A stretch of DNA of 64,000 nt, taken from the NCBI RefSeq assembly GCF_020103725.1, contig NZ_JAHXBG010000035.1, forward strand, positions 47,612 through 111,611, in the 5' to 3' direction. A program made the position numbers and the translations under genes. Positions 1 to 9,280 of the stretch are shown in pieces. The DNA is from Hyalangium gracile. Lineage in GTDB: Bacteria > Myxococcota > Myxococcia > Myxococcales > Myxococcaceae. The notes under the pieces were generated by a model. That model worked only from the letters and a program-made list of their open reading frames with translations, had not been told where the DNA came from and did not search any database. Within the stretch, counting starts at the first letter, position 1; every line of letters starts with the position of its first letter.

Positions 1-378
1 CCCCATCACCGCCAGCCACAAGCACGCGGCGCCCAGCACCAGCCGCCGCAGCCGGAAGCGGAAGGTGGCCAGCATCAGCACCGCCCCCATCACCGCGCTG
101 CCCAGGTAGCCCGCCGAGAAGACGATGATCTGCCGCAGCACCCCCGGCGGCAGCGCCGAGAAGCACGCGCCGGACTCGTCCGCGCGCAGGGTGATGCTCT
201 GCACCGAGCCGCCGACGATCAGCGAGGCGATCGCATGCCCGCTCTCGTGCATCATCACCACCAGCAGCTTGACTGGCCGCAGCACGGGCGAGTCCCAGAA
301 GAACCAGCCCACGGCCAGAAAGGCCAGCAGGAGGGCCACTCGCCCCATGTCCAGCCTGGCTCCACTCGCGGTCTGCAT
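1..378 (-). CDS. M50-type membrane metalloprotease, truncated by window edge
   Basis: The reading frame is open from an ATG at 378 to base 1, so the 3' end lies outside the window. The visible 126 residues start with a hydrophobic segment (about residues 13-30). It is followed by MMHESGHAIA, which contains the zinc-binding HExxH motif next to a membrane segment, as in M50/M50B-type intramembrane proteases. A second long hydrophobic stretch lies at about residues 85-126. A good ribosome binding site (GGAGGAAGG) sits about 8 bases before the ATG. The gene diverges from the S46 peptidase gene at 492, and the two share a 113-base spacer. The substrate is unknown. The third zinc ligand, normally far downstream, is not visible, so activity cannot be judged. 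Confidence 0.75.
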   Translation of the reverse strand, partial: MQTASGARLDMGRVALLLAFLAVGWFFWDSPVLRPVKLLVVMMHESGHAIASLIVGGSVQSITLRADESGACFSALPPGVLRQIIVFSAGYLGSAVMGAVLMLATFRFRLRRLVLGAACLWLAVMG

Positions 379-491
379 CGTGCCTTCCTCCGGCCTTCGC
401 AACACCCCTGCCCGCATCATCTTCCGCTGAAAACGACCTGTCCGCACACATGGGGTCGCCTGCGGGCCCCAGACGGGATAGGGAAAGGCCC

Positions 492-2666
492 ATGAAGAAG
501 ACGCTCCTGCTCCTCTCTCTGGTTGCACTCCCTGCCCTGGCGGGTGAGGGAAAGTGGACACCCCAGCAGGTCCTCGAGCTCGATCCCGCCGCCCTCCGGG
601 CCCAGGGCCTCAAGCTGCCGCCCCAGCGGCTGTGGGACCCGAAGCGGGGAACGGGGCTCCTGGCGGGCACTGTGAACGTGGGTGGGTGCTCGGGGGCCTT
701 CATCTCCTCCACCGGCCTCGTCATCACCAACCACCACTGCGCCTTCTCCATCATTCAGGAGCACAGCTCTCCGCAGCGCGATCTGATCACCCAGGGCTTC
801 CTGGCCACCCACCGCGAGGCGGAGCTGCCCGGGAAGGGCTCGCGCGTCCAGGTGCCTCGCAGCTTCACGGACGTGACCAAGGACATGCTCGCCGCGGTGC
901 CCGCCGGCGCGGATGACCTGACGCGCGCCAAGGCCATCGAGCGCAGGCAGAAGGAGCTGGTCGCCGAGTGCGAGAAGCGCCCGGCCACCCGCTGCCAGGT
1001 GGCCACCTTCGACGGCGGCGTCCAGTACATGCTGGTGGACGCGGTGGAGCTGAAGGACGTGCGGCTCGTCTACGCCCCGCCGCGCGGGGTGGGCGAGTTC
1101 GGCGGAGACGTGGACAACTGGACGTGGCCGCGCCACACCGGAGACTTCGCCATCGTGCGCGCGTACACCGCGCCGGATGGCTCGTCGGCGCCGTACAGCG
1201 AGCAGAACGTGCCCTACAAGGCGGAGTTCTTCTTCCCGCTCTCTCCCCAGGGCGTGAAGCCCGGGGACTTCGTGATGGTGCTCGGCTACCCGGGCGTCAC
1301 CTTCCGCGCCATGCTGGCCGACGAGATGGCCGAGCGGCAGTCGCGCCACTACCCGCGCATCATCGACTTCTACGGCGAGTCCATCCGCATCCTCGAGCAG
1401 GAGGGGGAGAAGGACCCGGCCGGGAAGATCGCCGTCGCCTCGACCCTCAAGAGCCTGCGCAACGTGTACAAGAACGCCGGCGGCCAGCTCGAGGGGCTCA
1501 AGCGCGGGCGCATCATCGAGAAGCACCGCGAGGCCGAGGAGTCCGTGGTGCGCTGGGCCGAGAAGAAGCCCCAGCACGCCGAGGCGCTGCGCGCACGCTC
1601 CGAGCTGCTCTCCCGGCAGAAGGAGATGGGCAAGACGTGGGAGCGCGAGTTCCTGCTGAACAACCTCAAGGCCACCGCCCGCGGCATCGCCATGTCGGTG
1701 ACCGTGTCGCGCCTGTCCCGCGAGCGCGCCAGGCCGGACCTGGAGCGCGAGCCCGCCTTCATGGAGCGCGAGCACCCGCGCATCAAGGATCAGCTGGAGC
1801 GCGAGCAGAAGAACCTCTTCCTGCCCGCGGAGAAGCGCCTGTTCCAGGCCTTCGTGCGGCGCGCCCTGGCGTTCGGGCCGGAGGAGCGCATCGCCGCCGT
1901 GGACAAGCACTTCGGCGCCAAGGCCACGGAGAAGGACGTGGCGGCGAAGATCGACGCGATGTACGCCGGCACGAAGCTGCTCTCGCTCACCGACCGGCTG
2001 GCCATGTTCGGGGAGACCGAGGCGCAGCTCCAGGCGCGCAAGGATCCGCTGCTGGCCTTTGGGCTCGACCTGGCCACCGAGGTGGCCGCGCTGGACGAGG
2101 TGAAGGACAGCCGGGACGGCGCCTCGCAGCGGCTGCGCCCCGAGTGGCGCCGGGCGGTGATGGCCCACGCGGGCAAGCCCGTGGCTCCGGACGCCAACGG
2201 CACCCTGCGCGTCTCCTTCGCCAAGGTGCAGGGCTACTCGCCGCGCGACGGCGTCCTCTATACGCCGCAGACCACGCTCTCGGGCCTGCTGGCCAAGCAC
2301 ACGGACGCCGAGCCCTTCGACGCGCCGGACAAGCTGCTCGCCACCGCGCAGGCCAGGCGCCTGGGGGCGTGGGTGGATCCGGGGCTGAAGGACGTGCCGG
2401 TGGCCTTCCTGTCGGACGCGGACACCACGGGCGGCAACTCGGGCAGCCCCACGGTGAATGGCAAGGGCGAGCTGGTGGGCGTGAACTTCGACCGCGTCTG
2501 GGAGAACGTGGCCAACGACTTCGGCTACAACCCGGACATCGCCCGCAACGTCAACGTGGACGTGCGGTACGTGCTGTGGATGTTGGATCAGGTGGAGAAC
2601 GCGGACGCGCTGCTGCGTGAGCTGGGCGTCCGCAAGGGCCCGCCGGTGGCCCAGGAGAAGCGCTGA
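492..2666 (+). CDS. S46 family dipeptidyl-peptidase (DPP7/DPP11 type)
   Basis: A 724-residue secreted serine peptidase that would remove dipeptides from the N-terminus of peptides. The start is taken at 492, after GGGAAAGGCCC, because it gives a clean signal peptide (MKKTLLLLSLVALPALA); an upstream in-frame start at 450 adds only a non-signal-like tail. The catalytic elements of the family are visible: TNHHC near residue 80, GDVDNW at about 205-210, and GGNSGSP with the nucleophile Ser at residue 650. The length matches the roughly 720 residues of known DPP7/DPP11 enzymes. The residue 18 positions after the catalytic Ser is Arg668 (NFDR). In the known enzymes this site is Gly in DPP7 and Arg in DPP11, so acidic P1 specificity is inferred. 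The stop overlaps the next start by one base, which suggests co-translation with the 2666 gene. Confidence 0.93.
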   Translation: MKKTLLLLSLVALPALAGEGKWTPQQVLELDPAALRAQGLKLPPQRLWDPKRGTGLLAGTVNVGGCSGAFISSTGLVITNHHCAFSIIQEHSSPQRDLITQGFLATHREAELPGKGSRVQVPRSFTDVTKDMLAAVPAGADDLTRAKAIERRQKELVAECEKRPATRCQVATFDGGVQYMLVDAVELKDVRLVYAPPRGVGEFGGDVDNWTWPRHTGDFAIVRAYTAPDGSSAPYSEQNVPYKAEFFFPLSPQGVKPGDFVMVLGYPGVTFRAMLADEMAERQSRHYPRIIDFYGESIRILEQEGEKDPAGKIAVASTLKSLRNVYKNAGGQLEGLKRGRIIEKHREAEESVVRWAEKKPQHAEALRARSELLSRQKEMGKTWEREFLLNNLKATARGIAMSVTVSRLSRERARPDLEREPAFMEREHPRIKDQLEREQKNLFLPAEKRLFQAFVRRALAFGPEERIAAVDKHFGAKATEKDVAAKIDAMYAGTKLLSLTDRLAMFGETEAQLQARKDPLLAFGLDLATEVAALDEVKDSRDGASQRLRPEWRRAVMAHAGKPVAPDANGTLRVSFAKVQGYSPRDGVLYTPQTTLSGLLAKHTDAEPFDAPDKLLATAQARRLGAWVDPGLKDVPVAFLSDADTTGGNSGSPTVNGKGELVGVNFDRVWENVANDFGYNPDIARNVNVDVRYVLWMLDQVENADALLRELGVRKGPPVAQEKR

Positions 2667-3313
2667 TGTCGGATGCCTCGACGCCCCAGCTGCCCGTCTT
2701 CAAGCCCGAGGAGCGGGTGTGCGGCAACTGCAAGCTGTGGAGCCCGCACTCGGTGGACCACCGCGGGTGGGTGGGGCCGTGCCGCATCTACCCCGGGCGA
2801 GGGCTGTTTCCGCCCTCGGCGCCCCTGTGTGACAAGTTCGCGCCCCGGGGCGGAGTGACTGTCCCCGAGGCCGCGCCCGCCGCCCGCGCGAGGGCCGCGC
2901 GCAGCGTGGCGCCGGTGGTGCGGCGCAAGAGTGACCCGAACGAGATCGTCGAGCTGGGAGACCTGAACATGACGCGCGAAGAGCTGATGGAGATCTTCCG
3001 GGAGGCCGCCGGAGAGACGGAGGCGCCGCCGCTGGCGGGCAAGTGGGAGGGCGGCACGCTGCGGCTCATCCCGGGCAAGACGGACCTGCAGGCCAAGGAC
3101 CTGCCCATCGACAGCCTGTTCCACAAGGTGGTGATGGTGCGCGACCGCCTGCGCACGCTGGAGCAGAAGATCAACGGGCACGCGAAGCTGACGGACGCCG
3201 AGAAGGTGGAGATGCAGAGCTACATCACGCGCGTCTACGGCTCGCTGACGAGCTTCAACATCCTGTTCCGCGAGAAGGGTGACCAGTTCGTGGGCCAGAA
3301 GGGCGAGGAGTGA
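2666..3313 (+). CDS. Hypothetical protein with N-terminal Cys motif
   Basis: A 215-residue protein whose function I do not recognise. The first 45 residues carry VCGNCKLW, then a Cys in GPCRIYPG and another in PLCDKF: four cysteines spaced like a small zinc or iron-sulfur knuckle. The middle is Arg/Ala-rich. The C-terminal 80 residues look helical (PIDSLFHKVVMVRDRLRTLEQ and following) and could form a coiled coil. There is no signal peptide or membrane segment, so a cytoplasmic location is likely. The ATG overlaps the S46 peptidase stop by one base, with AGGAG about 9 bases upstream. It is therefore probably in one operon with the peptidase, although a functional link is not evident. Confidence 0.75.
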   Translation: MSDASTPQLPVFKPEERVCGNCKLWSPHSVDHRGWVGPCRIYPGRGLFPPSAPLCDKFAPRGGVTVPEAAPAARARAARSVAPVVRRKSDPNEIVELGDLNMTREELMEIFREAAGETEAPPLAGKWEGGTLRLIPGKTDLQAKDLPIDSLFHKVVMVRDRLRTLEQKINGHAKLTDAEKVEMQSYITRVYGSLTSFNILFREKGDQFVGQKGEE

Positions 3314-3367
3314 GCCGTCGGCGGTAAATCGTGAACGAGGGCGGGGTGCGTTGGGTAGCATGGCCGC

Positions 3368-5212
3368 ATGAACCTCGCGGCCCTCTCATTGGTGCTCGTC
3401 CTCGGTGCGGCACCGGACACCGGCTCTTCCAGTGGCACGCTCGCGCCCCTGCTGGCGAAGCACCTCGCGGCCATGGGCGGCGAGCGCGCCCTGACCCAGC
3501 GCTCGCGGATGAAGGTGACGCAGCGCACCACGCGCTTCGGGCTGGCGGGGACCGCGGTCTCCTACTCCGACGGCGTGCTGCGCCGCTACGAGCTGCGCTT
3601 CCCGGAGGTGCCGCTGGAGTTCATCACCATCTGGGACGGCCAGAAGCAGTTCCGCCAGGGCACCAACGGTGATGTCACCGAGACGGGGGCGGCGGCCATC
3701 GAGGATCAGCGGACCGAGCTGGCCCTGGACTCGCTCGAGTACGCGAAGCCCGGCTCCGCCGTGAAGGTGACGCTGCTGCCGCCCGTCGAGGAGGAGAAGC
3801 AGCACTTCGAGCGGATCTCCATCGACGTCCCGCGGGGACACCCGGTCGAGCTCTGGCTGGATGCGCAGGGCCTGCCTCGGCGCCAGATCAGCCAGTCGGA
3901 GGGCGTGACGACGACGACCTTCTTCGACGAGTACGCGCAGTACTCCGGCATCGCCTGGCCGAAGCGGGTGAGGAGCCGGTCGAGCGCGGAGCTCAAGGAG
4001 AGCGTGAGCGAGACGGTCCAGGTGGAGTTCCCCGCCTCGCATCCGAAGCACCTCTTCGAGCGGCCAACGCCGCGCGAGGACGCGACCTTCCCGCCGGGGG
4101 AGGACTCCATCATGCTGCCCCTGTCGCTGTGGCAGGGCCGGTACGTCGTGGTCCAGGCGAAGCTCGCGGGGAAGCCGGGGAACTTCCTGCTCGACACGGG
4201 CGCGGACTCGAGCGCCTATGACATGACCTTCGTGAAGTCGACGGGCGCCGAGCCGAAGGGAGAGGTCGCGCCCGCGGCCGGGCTGTTCAAGGGCATCTTC
4301 TTCGTGCGGACGGGCGAGTTGGAGCTCGCGGGGATGCGGCTGAAGCCTCAGACGGCCCTGGCCATCGACCTGCACTCGAGCGTGGGGCTCACCTTCCCGA
4401 AGCAGATCCACGGCATCCTCGGGTACGACTTCCTCTCGCGCTTCCCGTTCACCATCGACTACGTCGGCGGCTGGCTGACCTTCTGGAAGCCGGGCAGCTA
4501 CAAGCCGGCGGCTGGCGAGCTCACGATGCCCGCGGAGTTCGCGGGGCCGAGGATCCGGCTGCCCGTGCAGGTGAACGGCAAGGACGCGGGGCTGTTCCAG
4601 CTCGACACCGGGAACGGGGGGACCATGAACATCCATCACGGCCCTGGCGCGCTGGCGGCGCTGCCGAGCGGCGGGCGCACGCTGCTCTACCCGAAAGGCA
4701 TCGAGTACGGGACGGGGGCCGCGGCCGCCTACTTCACGCGCTGCGATCTGACCGTGGGCACGCCTCCCAACGCGGTGGTGGCGCGGCAGACGCCCGTGGC
4801 CGTGGTCAAGCAGGAGGATCCGGGCGCGGCCAGCATCGAAGGCAATGGCAACCTGGGCTACCAGTTCCTGCGGCAGTTCCGGCTCACGATCGACTACGCG
4901 AGGAACAAGCTCTATCTCCAGCAGAAGAAGCCGTTCCGTCCGGCCTCGACCGTTGGAGACTTCGGCCTCAGGGTGCGGCAAGAGAAGGGGAAGCTCCGGG
5001 TGAGCCAGCTCGCTCCGGGCTTCCCGGCGGAGCGGGCAGGGCTGAAGGTTGGTGACGAGCTCGTCGAGGTGGAGGGCGTCACCCCCGAGCAGGCGGAGTC
5101 GGAGGCCATCCGGCTCTTCTCCGACGCCGCGCCGGGCGAGGTGCGCACCGTGCGCCTGCTGCGCGAGGGGAAGAGCGTGGAGGTGAAGCTGACCGCGGAG
5201 GCGCTTCCGTAG
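3368..5212 (+). CDS. Secreted tandem retropepsin-like aspartyl protease with C-terminal PDZ domain
   Basis: A 614-residue exported protein with a short hydrophobic signal (MNLAALSLVLVLGAA). The N-terminal 250 residues have no clear motif and resemble an outer-membrane-lipoprotein-like beta domain. Two aspartyl protease half-domains follow. The first has FLLDTGADSS (about residue 275) and the second FQLDTGNGG (about residue 413), each with the D-T-G signature and a later hydrophobic-Gly element (HGILGYDFL, GNLGYQFL). A PDZ domain ends the protein (residues about 535-610, with RAGLKVGDELVEVEG). Retropepsin-like enzymes act as dimers of one DTG each, so the two copies could make an intramolecular active site. 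The second loop is DTGNG rather than DTGAx, so it may be degenerate. It sits 54 bases after the Cys-motif gene and converges on the hydrolase gene ending at 5226. Confidence 0.85.
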   Translation: MNLAALSLVLVLGAAPDTGSSSGTLAPLLAKHLAAMGGERALTQRSRMKVTQRTTRFGLAGTAVSYSDGVLRRYELRFPEVPLEFITIWDGQKQFRQGTNGDVTETGAAAIEDQRTELALDSLEYAKPGSAVKVTLLPPVEEEKQHFERISIDVPRGHPVELWLDAQGLPRRQISQSEGVTTTTFFDEYAQYSGIAWPKRVRSRSSAELKESVSETVQVEFPASHPKHLFERPTPREDATFPPGEDSIMLPLSLWQGRYVVVQAKLAGKPGNFLLDTGADSSAYDMTFVKSTGAEPKGEVAPAAGLFKGIFFVRTGELELAGMRLKPQTALAIDLHSSVGLTFPKQIHGILGYDFLSRFPFTIDYVGGWLTFWKPGSYKPAAGELTMPAEFAGPRIRLPVQVNGKDAGLFQLDTGNGGTMNIHHGPGALAALPSGGRTLLYPKGIEYGTGAAAAYFTRCDLTVGTPPNAVVARQTPVAVVKQEDPGAASIEGNGNLGYQFLRQFRLTIDYARNKLYLQQKKPFRPASTVGDFGLRVRQEKGKLRVSQLAPGFPAERAGLKVGDELVEVEGVTPEQAESEAIRLFSDAAPGEVRTVRLLREGKSVEVKLTAEALP

Positions 5213-5225
5213 CGGGTGCGGCGGG

Positions 5226-7376
5226 CTACGGAGTCGGTGCGGCCTGGAGCGAGTCGGTGGGCGGGGGAGGCAGCTCACCGAGCTCCCTCACCCGCTCCAG
5301 CGCGGCTTCGGCCGCCGCCGTGTTGCCCACCTCCTGCTCGCGGGCCGCCAGCGCCCTCCACAGGGCCGGCGCGCCAGGGTGCAGCTTCACGGCGATCTGC
5401 AGCAGCCCGAGCCCCAGCTGCGGCTGCTTCGCCCGCGCCAGGAGCTTCTCGGGAGCCATGGCCTCGGGCCCGGAGGGCCGCTCGAAGGCGCGCCGGTAGA
5501 GCAGCTCCGCGGCCTCGGTGTCGCCCGCCAGGATGAACGCATCCCCCCGGGCGAGCAGCGTCGGGATGGAGCCCGGGTGGTTCTTCAGCGCCCAGTCCAG
5601 CAGCCGCATCGCGCGCTCGGGAGGCGTCCTGGGCGCCTTGGCCAGGGCGAGCACCTCCTCGGAGTAGTCCGGGTGCACCGGCGCCGCCTGGAAGACGCGC
5701 TCGAGCGTCTCCAGCGCCAGGGGCAGCTCCGGCACCTTGCGCAGCGACACCGTGCGCAGCTCCGGCGCGTTCGCCTTCCGCCACGGCCCCACGAGCCTGG
5801 CGATGTCCGCGCGCACGGCCGGCGAGAAGCGGAGCTCTGCGGGGCACTTCTCCTTCTCGCAGGCGCGCAGGTAGTCCTCGAAGAAGGGCAGGGCCCCCTC
5901 GGCCGGATACGCCGCCAGGGCCTCGGGTCCGAACGCCGAGGCGATCCGCTCCGCCATCTGGACACCCACCCGGATGAACAGGCGTCCGGCGTGTGGATGG
6001 TGGGCCTGCCGCACCAGCTTCTGCGCGGCGCGCGGATCCGCCGCGATGGACTCGCGGGACAGCAGCCTGGAGGCCTCGGCGAAGGCGCCCGGGAGGTCGC
6101 CGGGCTCGGGGAGAGCGCCCAGGCCGGCGCGGTGGTTCGTGTAGAAGGCGCGACCGTACGAGAAGATCCGGAACAGGCCCTCGTGGAGCACCTCGTCCGC
6201 CGGCTCCGTCGCGTGGGCGGGCCGCCGACGCGAGCCTCCCTCCAGGAGCACCTCCAGCAGCGAGCCGTAGAGATCCTTCAGCAGGTCCGCCTGGTCCTCG
6301 ACGTTGGTCTCCAGCGCGATCACCACGCGCTCCGCGGGGAGCAGCAGCAGGAAGGTGCTCGTCTCGGGCTGGCCGCCGGCATGCGCGACGACGTAGTGGC
6401 CGCGCAGCGGATAGGTGGCGAACCCCATCCCGTAGTCGGTCAGCCGGCCATCCCGCGTCTCCATGGAGACGTGCATCATCCGGGTCGTCTCCGGCTTCAC
6501 GAGCGTGTGGGCCATCACCGCTCGGCCGAACGCGAGCAGATCGACGACCGAGGCGCGGCCCCCTCCGCCGCCGAAGCGCGACGAGACATCCAGCAGGTGG
6601 GAGCGGGCGAGGCCTCCGGACGTGAGCCGGTAGCCCGCCGCGTGCCAGGCATCCCGCGTCCGGAAGTCATCCAGCGCCGCGTGCGTCATGCCGGCGGGGG
6701 CGAACACGTTCTGCTGCAGGTACTTCCCGAAGGGCATCCCCGAGGCCCGCTCCACGAGCGCCCAGAGCAGGTTGTAGCCATACGAGGTGTAGGTGAACTC
6801 GGTGCCGGGCTCGACCACCAGCGGCCAGTCCTTGAAGAGTCCGAGCGCCTCGGCGGTGTTCATCCGCTTCGTCACCCGGTTCTCCTTGGAGGGTTCCTTG
6901 TAGTGGCTCACACCGCCCAGGTGGCCCAGGAGCTGCCGCACCGTGACGGGCCACGGCTTCTCGGGGAACTCCGGCACCCACTTGCGGATGTCGTCGTCCA
7001 GCGACACCGTGCCCGCCTCCACGAGCTGCAGCACGCAGATGGCGGTGAAGCTCTTGGTGATGGACGCCAGGCGGTAGGTCGTCCTCGGTGTCGCCCGGAG
7101 CCGCTTCTCGAGGTCTCGGAAGCCGAAGCCCCCGGTCCACGCCAGGTCTCCCTTGACGATGCCGACCGACAAGCCTCCGAGCAGCCGGCCTTCGAGCTCC
7201 TCACGGAGGCGTGCCTCCAGGGCTCGGGCCACCTCGGGCGGGAACGCCTGGGTGCCGGGCGGGAGCTGCGCGGGGGCGACCTTGGCGGCTCGGGGCTGAG
7301 CGGCGACCGCCGTGGACAGCAATACCCCGAGCGCGACCCACAGCCCGGGGGAGAACCACGTCCTGGACTGCCGCAT
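5226..7376 (-). CDS. Serine beta-lactamase-fold hydrolase (class C/PBP-like) with C-terminal TPR-like region
   Basis: A 716-residue exported protein with a signal peptide ending near AVAAQ (about residue 27). The serine beta-lactamase/D,D-peptidase motifs are in order: SITKSF (SxxK, about residue 106), YTSYGYN (YxN, about residue 200) and HAGG in place of KTG (about residue 330). This pattern is typical of the broad beta-lactamase-related esterase/peptidase family rather than a true antibiotic-resistance enzyme. The last 170 residues (from about 540) are Ala/Leu-rich helical pairs such as AMRLLDWALKNHPGS and AELLYRRAFERP, which look like TPR repeats for protein contact. The ATG at 7376 overlaps the stop of the upstream SGNH gene, so the two are translationally coupled. 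Substrate unknown. Confidence 0.88.
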   Translation of the reverse strand: MRQSRTWFSPGLWVALGVLLSTAVAAQPRAAKVAPAQLPPGTQAFPPEVARALEARLREELEGRLLGGLSVGIVKGDLAWTGGFGFRDLEKRLRATPRTTYRLASITKSFTAICVLQLVEAGTVSLDDDIRKWVPEFPEKPWPVTVRQLLGHLGGVSHYKEPSKENRVTKRMNTAEALGLFKDWPLVVEPGTEFTYTSYGYNLLWALVERASGMPFGKYLQQNVFAPAGMTHAALDDFRTRDAWHAAGYRLTSGGLARSHLLDVSSRFGGGGGRASVVDLLAFGRAVMAHTLVKPETTRMMHVSMETRDGRLTDYGMGFATYPLRGHYVVAHAGGQPETSTFLLLLPAERVVIALETNVEDQADLLKDLYGSLLEVLLEGGSRRRPAHATEPADEVLHEGLFRIFSYGRAFYTNHRAGLGALPEPGDLPGAFAEASRLLSRESIAADPRAAQKLVRQAHHPHAGRLFIRVGVQMAERIASAFGPEALAAYPAEGALPFFEDYLRACEKEKCPAELRFSPAVRADIARLVGPWRKANAPELRTVSLRKVPELPLALETLERVFQAAPVHPDYSEEVLALAKAPRTPPERAMRLLDWALKNHPGSIPTLLARGDAFILAGDTEAAELLYRRAFERPSGPEAMAPEKLLARAKQPQLGLGLLQIAVKLHPGAPALWRALAAREQEVGNTAAAEAALERVRELGELPPPPTDSLQAAPTP

Positions 7377-9280
7377 CAGGGATTTCTCCGGGGCACTACG
7401 CGCGAGTCATGCCGGACGAGTTCCGCCAGGATCCACGCGCCCACCGTGACACCCCGGTCGTGTGGATCCTGGAGATCCGGAGGCAGGGGCGGCAGCGTGA
7501 CGGGCACGCAGGGCTCGCCGCTGCGCGCCGGCTCTCGCGTGGCGACGAGCGACGCGCAGCGCAGGCTCACGGGGCCAGCGGTGGCGATGGAGTGGGGCAC
7601 GGCCTGTGCGGCGGCCGGATCGAGCACCAACCACCGCGCCTCCTCGGAGCGAGGCGTCCACGCCCGGGCCGCCGAGAGCACGCGCTGGATGCCTCCGGTC
7701 AGCGGATCCTTGGGATCGCCGGGGAGCAGCGCCACGGGAGGAGCGTGTCGCCAGGGTTGGACCTCGTGAGGGAGCAGATCGTCTCCCACCAGGGTGGCCC
7801 AGGCCTCCGCCAGCGCGTAGGGCTGCTCGGCGCGCGGAGTCTCGGACCAGGCCTTCAGCAGGGCGCTGCCCAGCAACTGGCCGATCAGATCGAGTCCGTG
7901 TCCGCGCGGGTGCACCAGATCGTCATGCACCAGGCCTCGGGCGTGGAAGCGCTGCAGGGAGCCCGCGCCGCCCATGGCCGCGAACATGTCGAAGAAGGCG
8001 CACCCTTCCTCCAGGGCGATCTTCCGCTCGAGCTCGATCACCTCCAGCAGCTCGGCCCGCTGCTGGAAGGGCCTCGCGGCATCGCGGCCCAGCACGGCAT
8101 CGAGCGGCCCCACCATCAGACACGCGGAGGCGGGCGCGGCCTGCTTGATGCGCTGGATGAAGCGGTGCAGATCCCGCTCGACCTTCTCGAAGGTGGAGCG
8201 CCCCCACTGCAGTCGCTTCACCTCGTTGCCCCCCAGCATGATGATCACCAGGTTGGGGGAGCGGGAGCGCAGCTGATCGGTGACCATCTCTTCTTCCGCG
8301 CGGAGGAAGAGGCTGGCGTCCGCCGCGGCCACGCCCAGCGTGTCGAGGACGACGCCGGGGTTGGGCCCATCGAGCACGAGGCCCTGGATGGGAGTGCCGC
8401 GCTTGTGGGCGATGAGCTCCAGCGACGTGGCCTCCGGTGGGAGCGTGAACTCCGTGCGCTGCGAGGAGGCCTCATTCCTGGGAGTCGTCTGGACCAGGAG
8501 CTTGCCGTCGACGCGGAGCTCGATGGGGCCCGCGCTCTTGTCCACCCAGAACAAGGTGCCCTGCCGCTCGCCCGCGAGCGAGAAGCGCGCCCGGGCCCGG
8601 GCCTTATCGGAGACGTGGACGACGCCCGCCAGGCCGAAGGGCCAGGACGAGGGCTGGACGTCGCCCACGGTCCGGACGATCCAGCCATCCGCCGCGCTGC
8701 TGGTGCGGACTCGAGGGCCGTAGTCCGCCATGCGATCGACCAGGAGCAGGCCTCGGCCGCCATCCCCGAACATGCGGGTCAGGTCGTCCCGGACGACGTC
8801 GACGATGCGGTCCGCCGCGATGAGGGAGTTGCCGAACGCCTCGATGGTGACTCGGGAGGTGGAGCCGCCCGAGCGCAGACCGTCGAGCGCGGAGAAGAAC
8901 GGGTCCAGCGTCGTGCGCGCGCAGAAGGGGCCAGCCCACTCGGTGCACGGGTTCTCCACGGCGCCACCTGGAGCCTTGAGCGCGGCGGCCAGCTGGGCGA
9001 GCTCCTGGTGCCGGGGTGTGGGCTCGGGGAGGCGGCGCGACGGGAGCGGGGCCAGCGTCCGGGCGATGGCACGGGCCGCCGCGACTCGCACCGTCTCCCG
9101 ATCCGGAGGCTGCCCCGAGGGCTTCACCGGTGGGGTGGGGTGGGCCGAGGGTGCCGGAGCACTGGAAGAGCGAATCGAGACCAGCGCGATGGAGGCCACG
9201 AACGATACGACCACGACGGCGGCGATGCGTCTCGCGGTCCTGCTTCGCTGCGGGACCCCTTGTGGGGGCTGAACGTCCAT
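7376..9280 (-). CDS. Membrane-anchored SGNH/GDSL esterase, Ape1-like
   Basis: A 634-residue protein with one N-terminal membrane segment (about residues 17-36) and a Pro/Ser-rich linker, so the catalytic part is probably periplasmic. Its SGNH blocks are FGNSLIAADR (about residue 148; block I has GNS instead of GDS), MLGGNEV (block III) and HDDLVHP (block V, catalytic Asp-His). The stretch SLIAAD followed by LTRMFGDGGRG resembles peptidoglycan O-acetylesterases of the Ape1 type, including an inserted beta module between blocks I and III. Peptidoglycan or polysaccharide deacetylation is therefore inferred, not shown. About 150 C-terminal residues have no recognised domain. Translation is coupled to the beta-lactamase-fold gene (overlap at 7376-7378), which fits a cell-wall role for the pair. 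Confidence 0.8.
   Translation of the reverse strand: MDVQPPQGVPQRSRTARRIAAVVVVSFVASIALVSIRSSSAPAPSAHPTPPVKPSGQPPDRETVRVAAARAIARTLAPLPSRRLPEPTPRHQELAQLAAALKAPGGAVENPCTEWAGPFCARTTLDPFFSALDGLRSGGSTSRVTIEAFGNSLIAADRIVDVVRDDLTRMFGDGGRGLLLVDRMADYGPRVRTSSAADGWIVRTVGDVQPSSWPFGLAGVVHVSDKARARARFSLAGERQGTLFWVDKSAGPIELRVDGKLLVQTTPRNEASSQRTEFTLPPEATSLELIAHKRGTPIQGLVLDGPNPGVVLDTLGVAAADASLFLRAEEEMVTDQLRSRSPNLVIIMLGGNEVKRLQWGRSTFEKVERDLHRFIQRIKQAAPASACLMVGPLDAVLGRDAARPFQQRAELLEVIELERKIALEEGCAFFDMFAAMGGAGSLQRFHARGLVHDDLVHPRGHGLDLIGQLLGSALLKAWSETPRAEQPYALAEAWATLVGDDLLPHEVQPWRHAPPVALLPGDPKDPLTGGIQRVLSAARAWTPRSEEARWLVLDPAAAQAVPHSIATAGPVSLRCASLVATREPARSGEPCVPVTLPPLPPDLQDPHDRGVTVGAWILAELVRHDSRVVPRRNP

Noticed and set aside
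417..2300. A 627-codon frame antisense to the S46 peptidase
   Set aside because: The plus-strand gene has a signal peptide and the complete catalytic motifs; the antisense frame has none.
5226..7376. Antibiotic-resistance beta-lactamase
   Set aside because: The third motif is HAGG instead of KTG and there is a long TPR-like tail; this is the general beta-lactamase-related hydrolase family.
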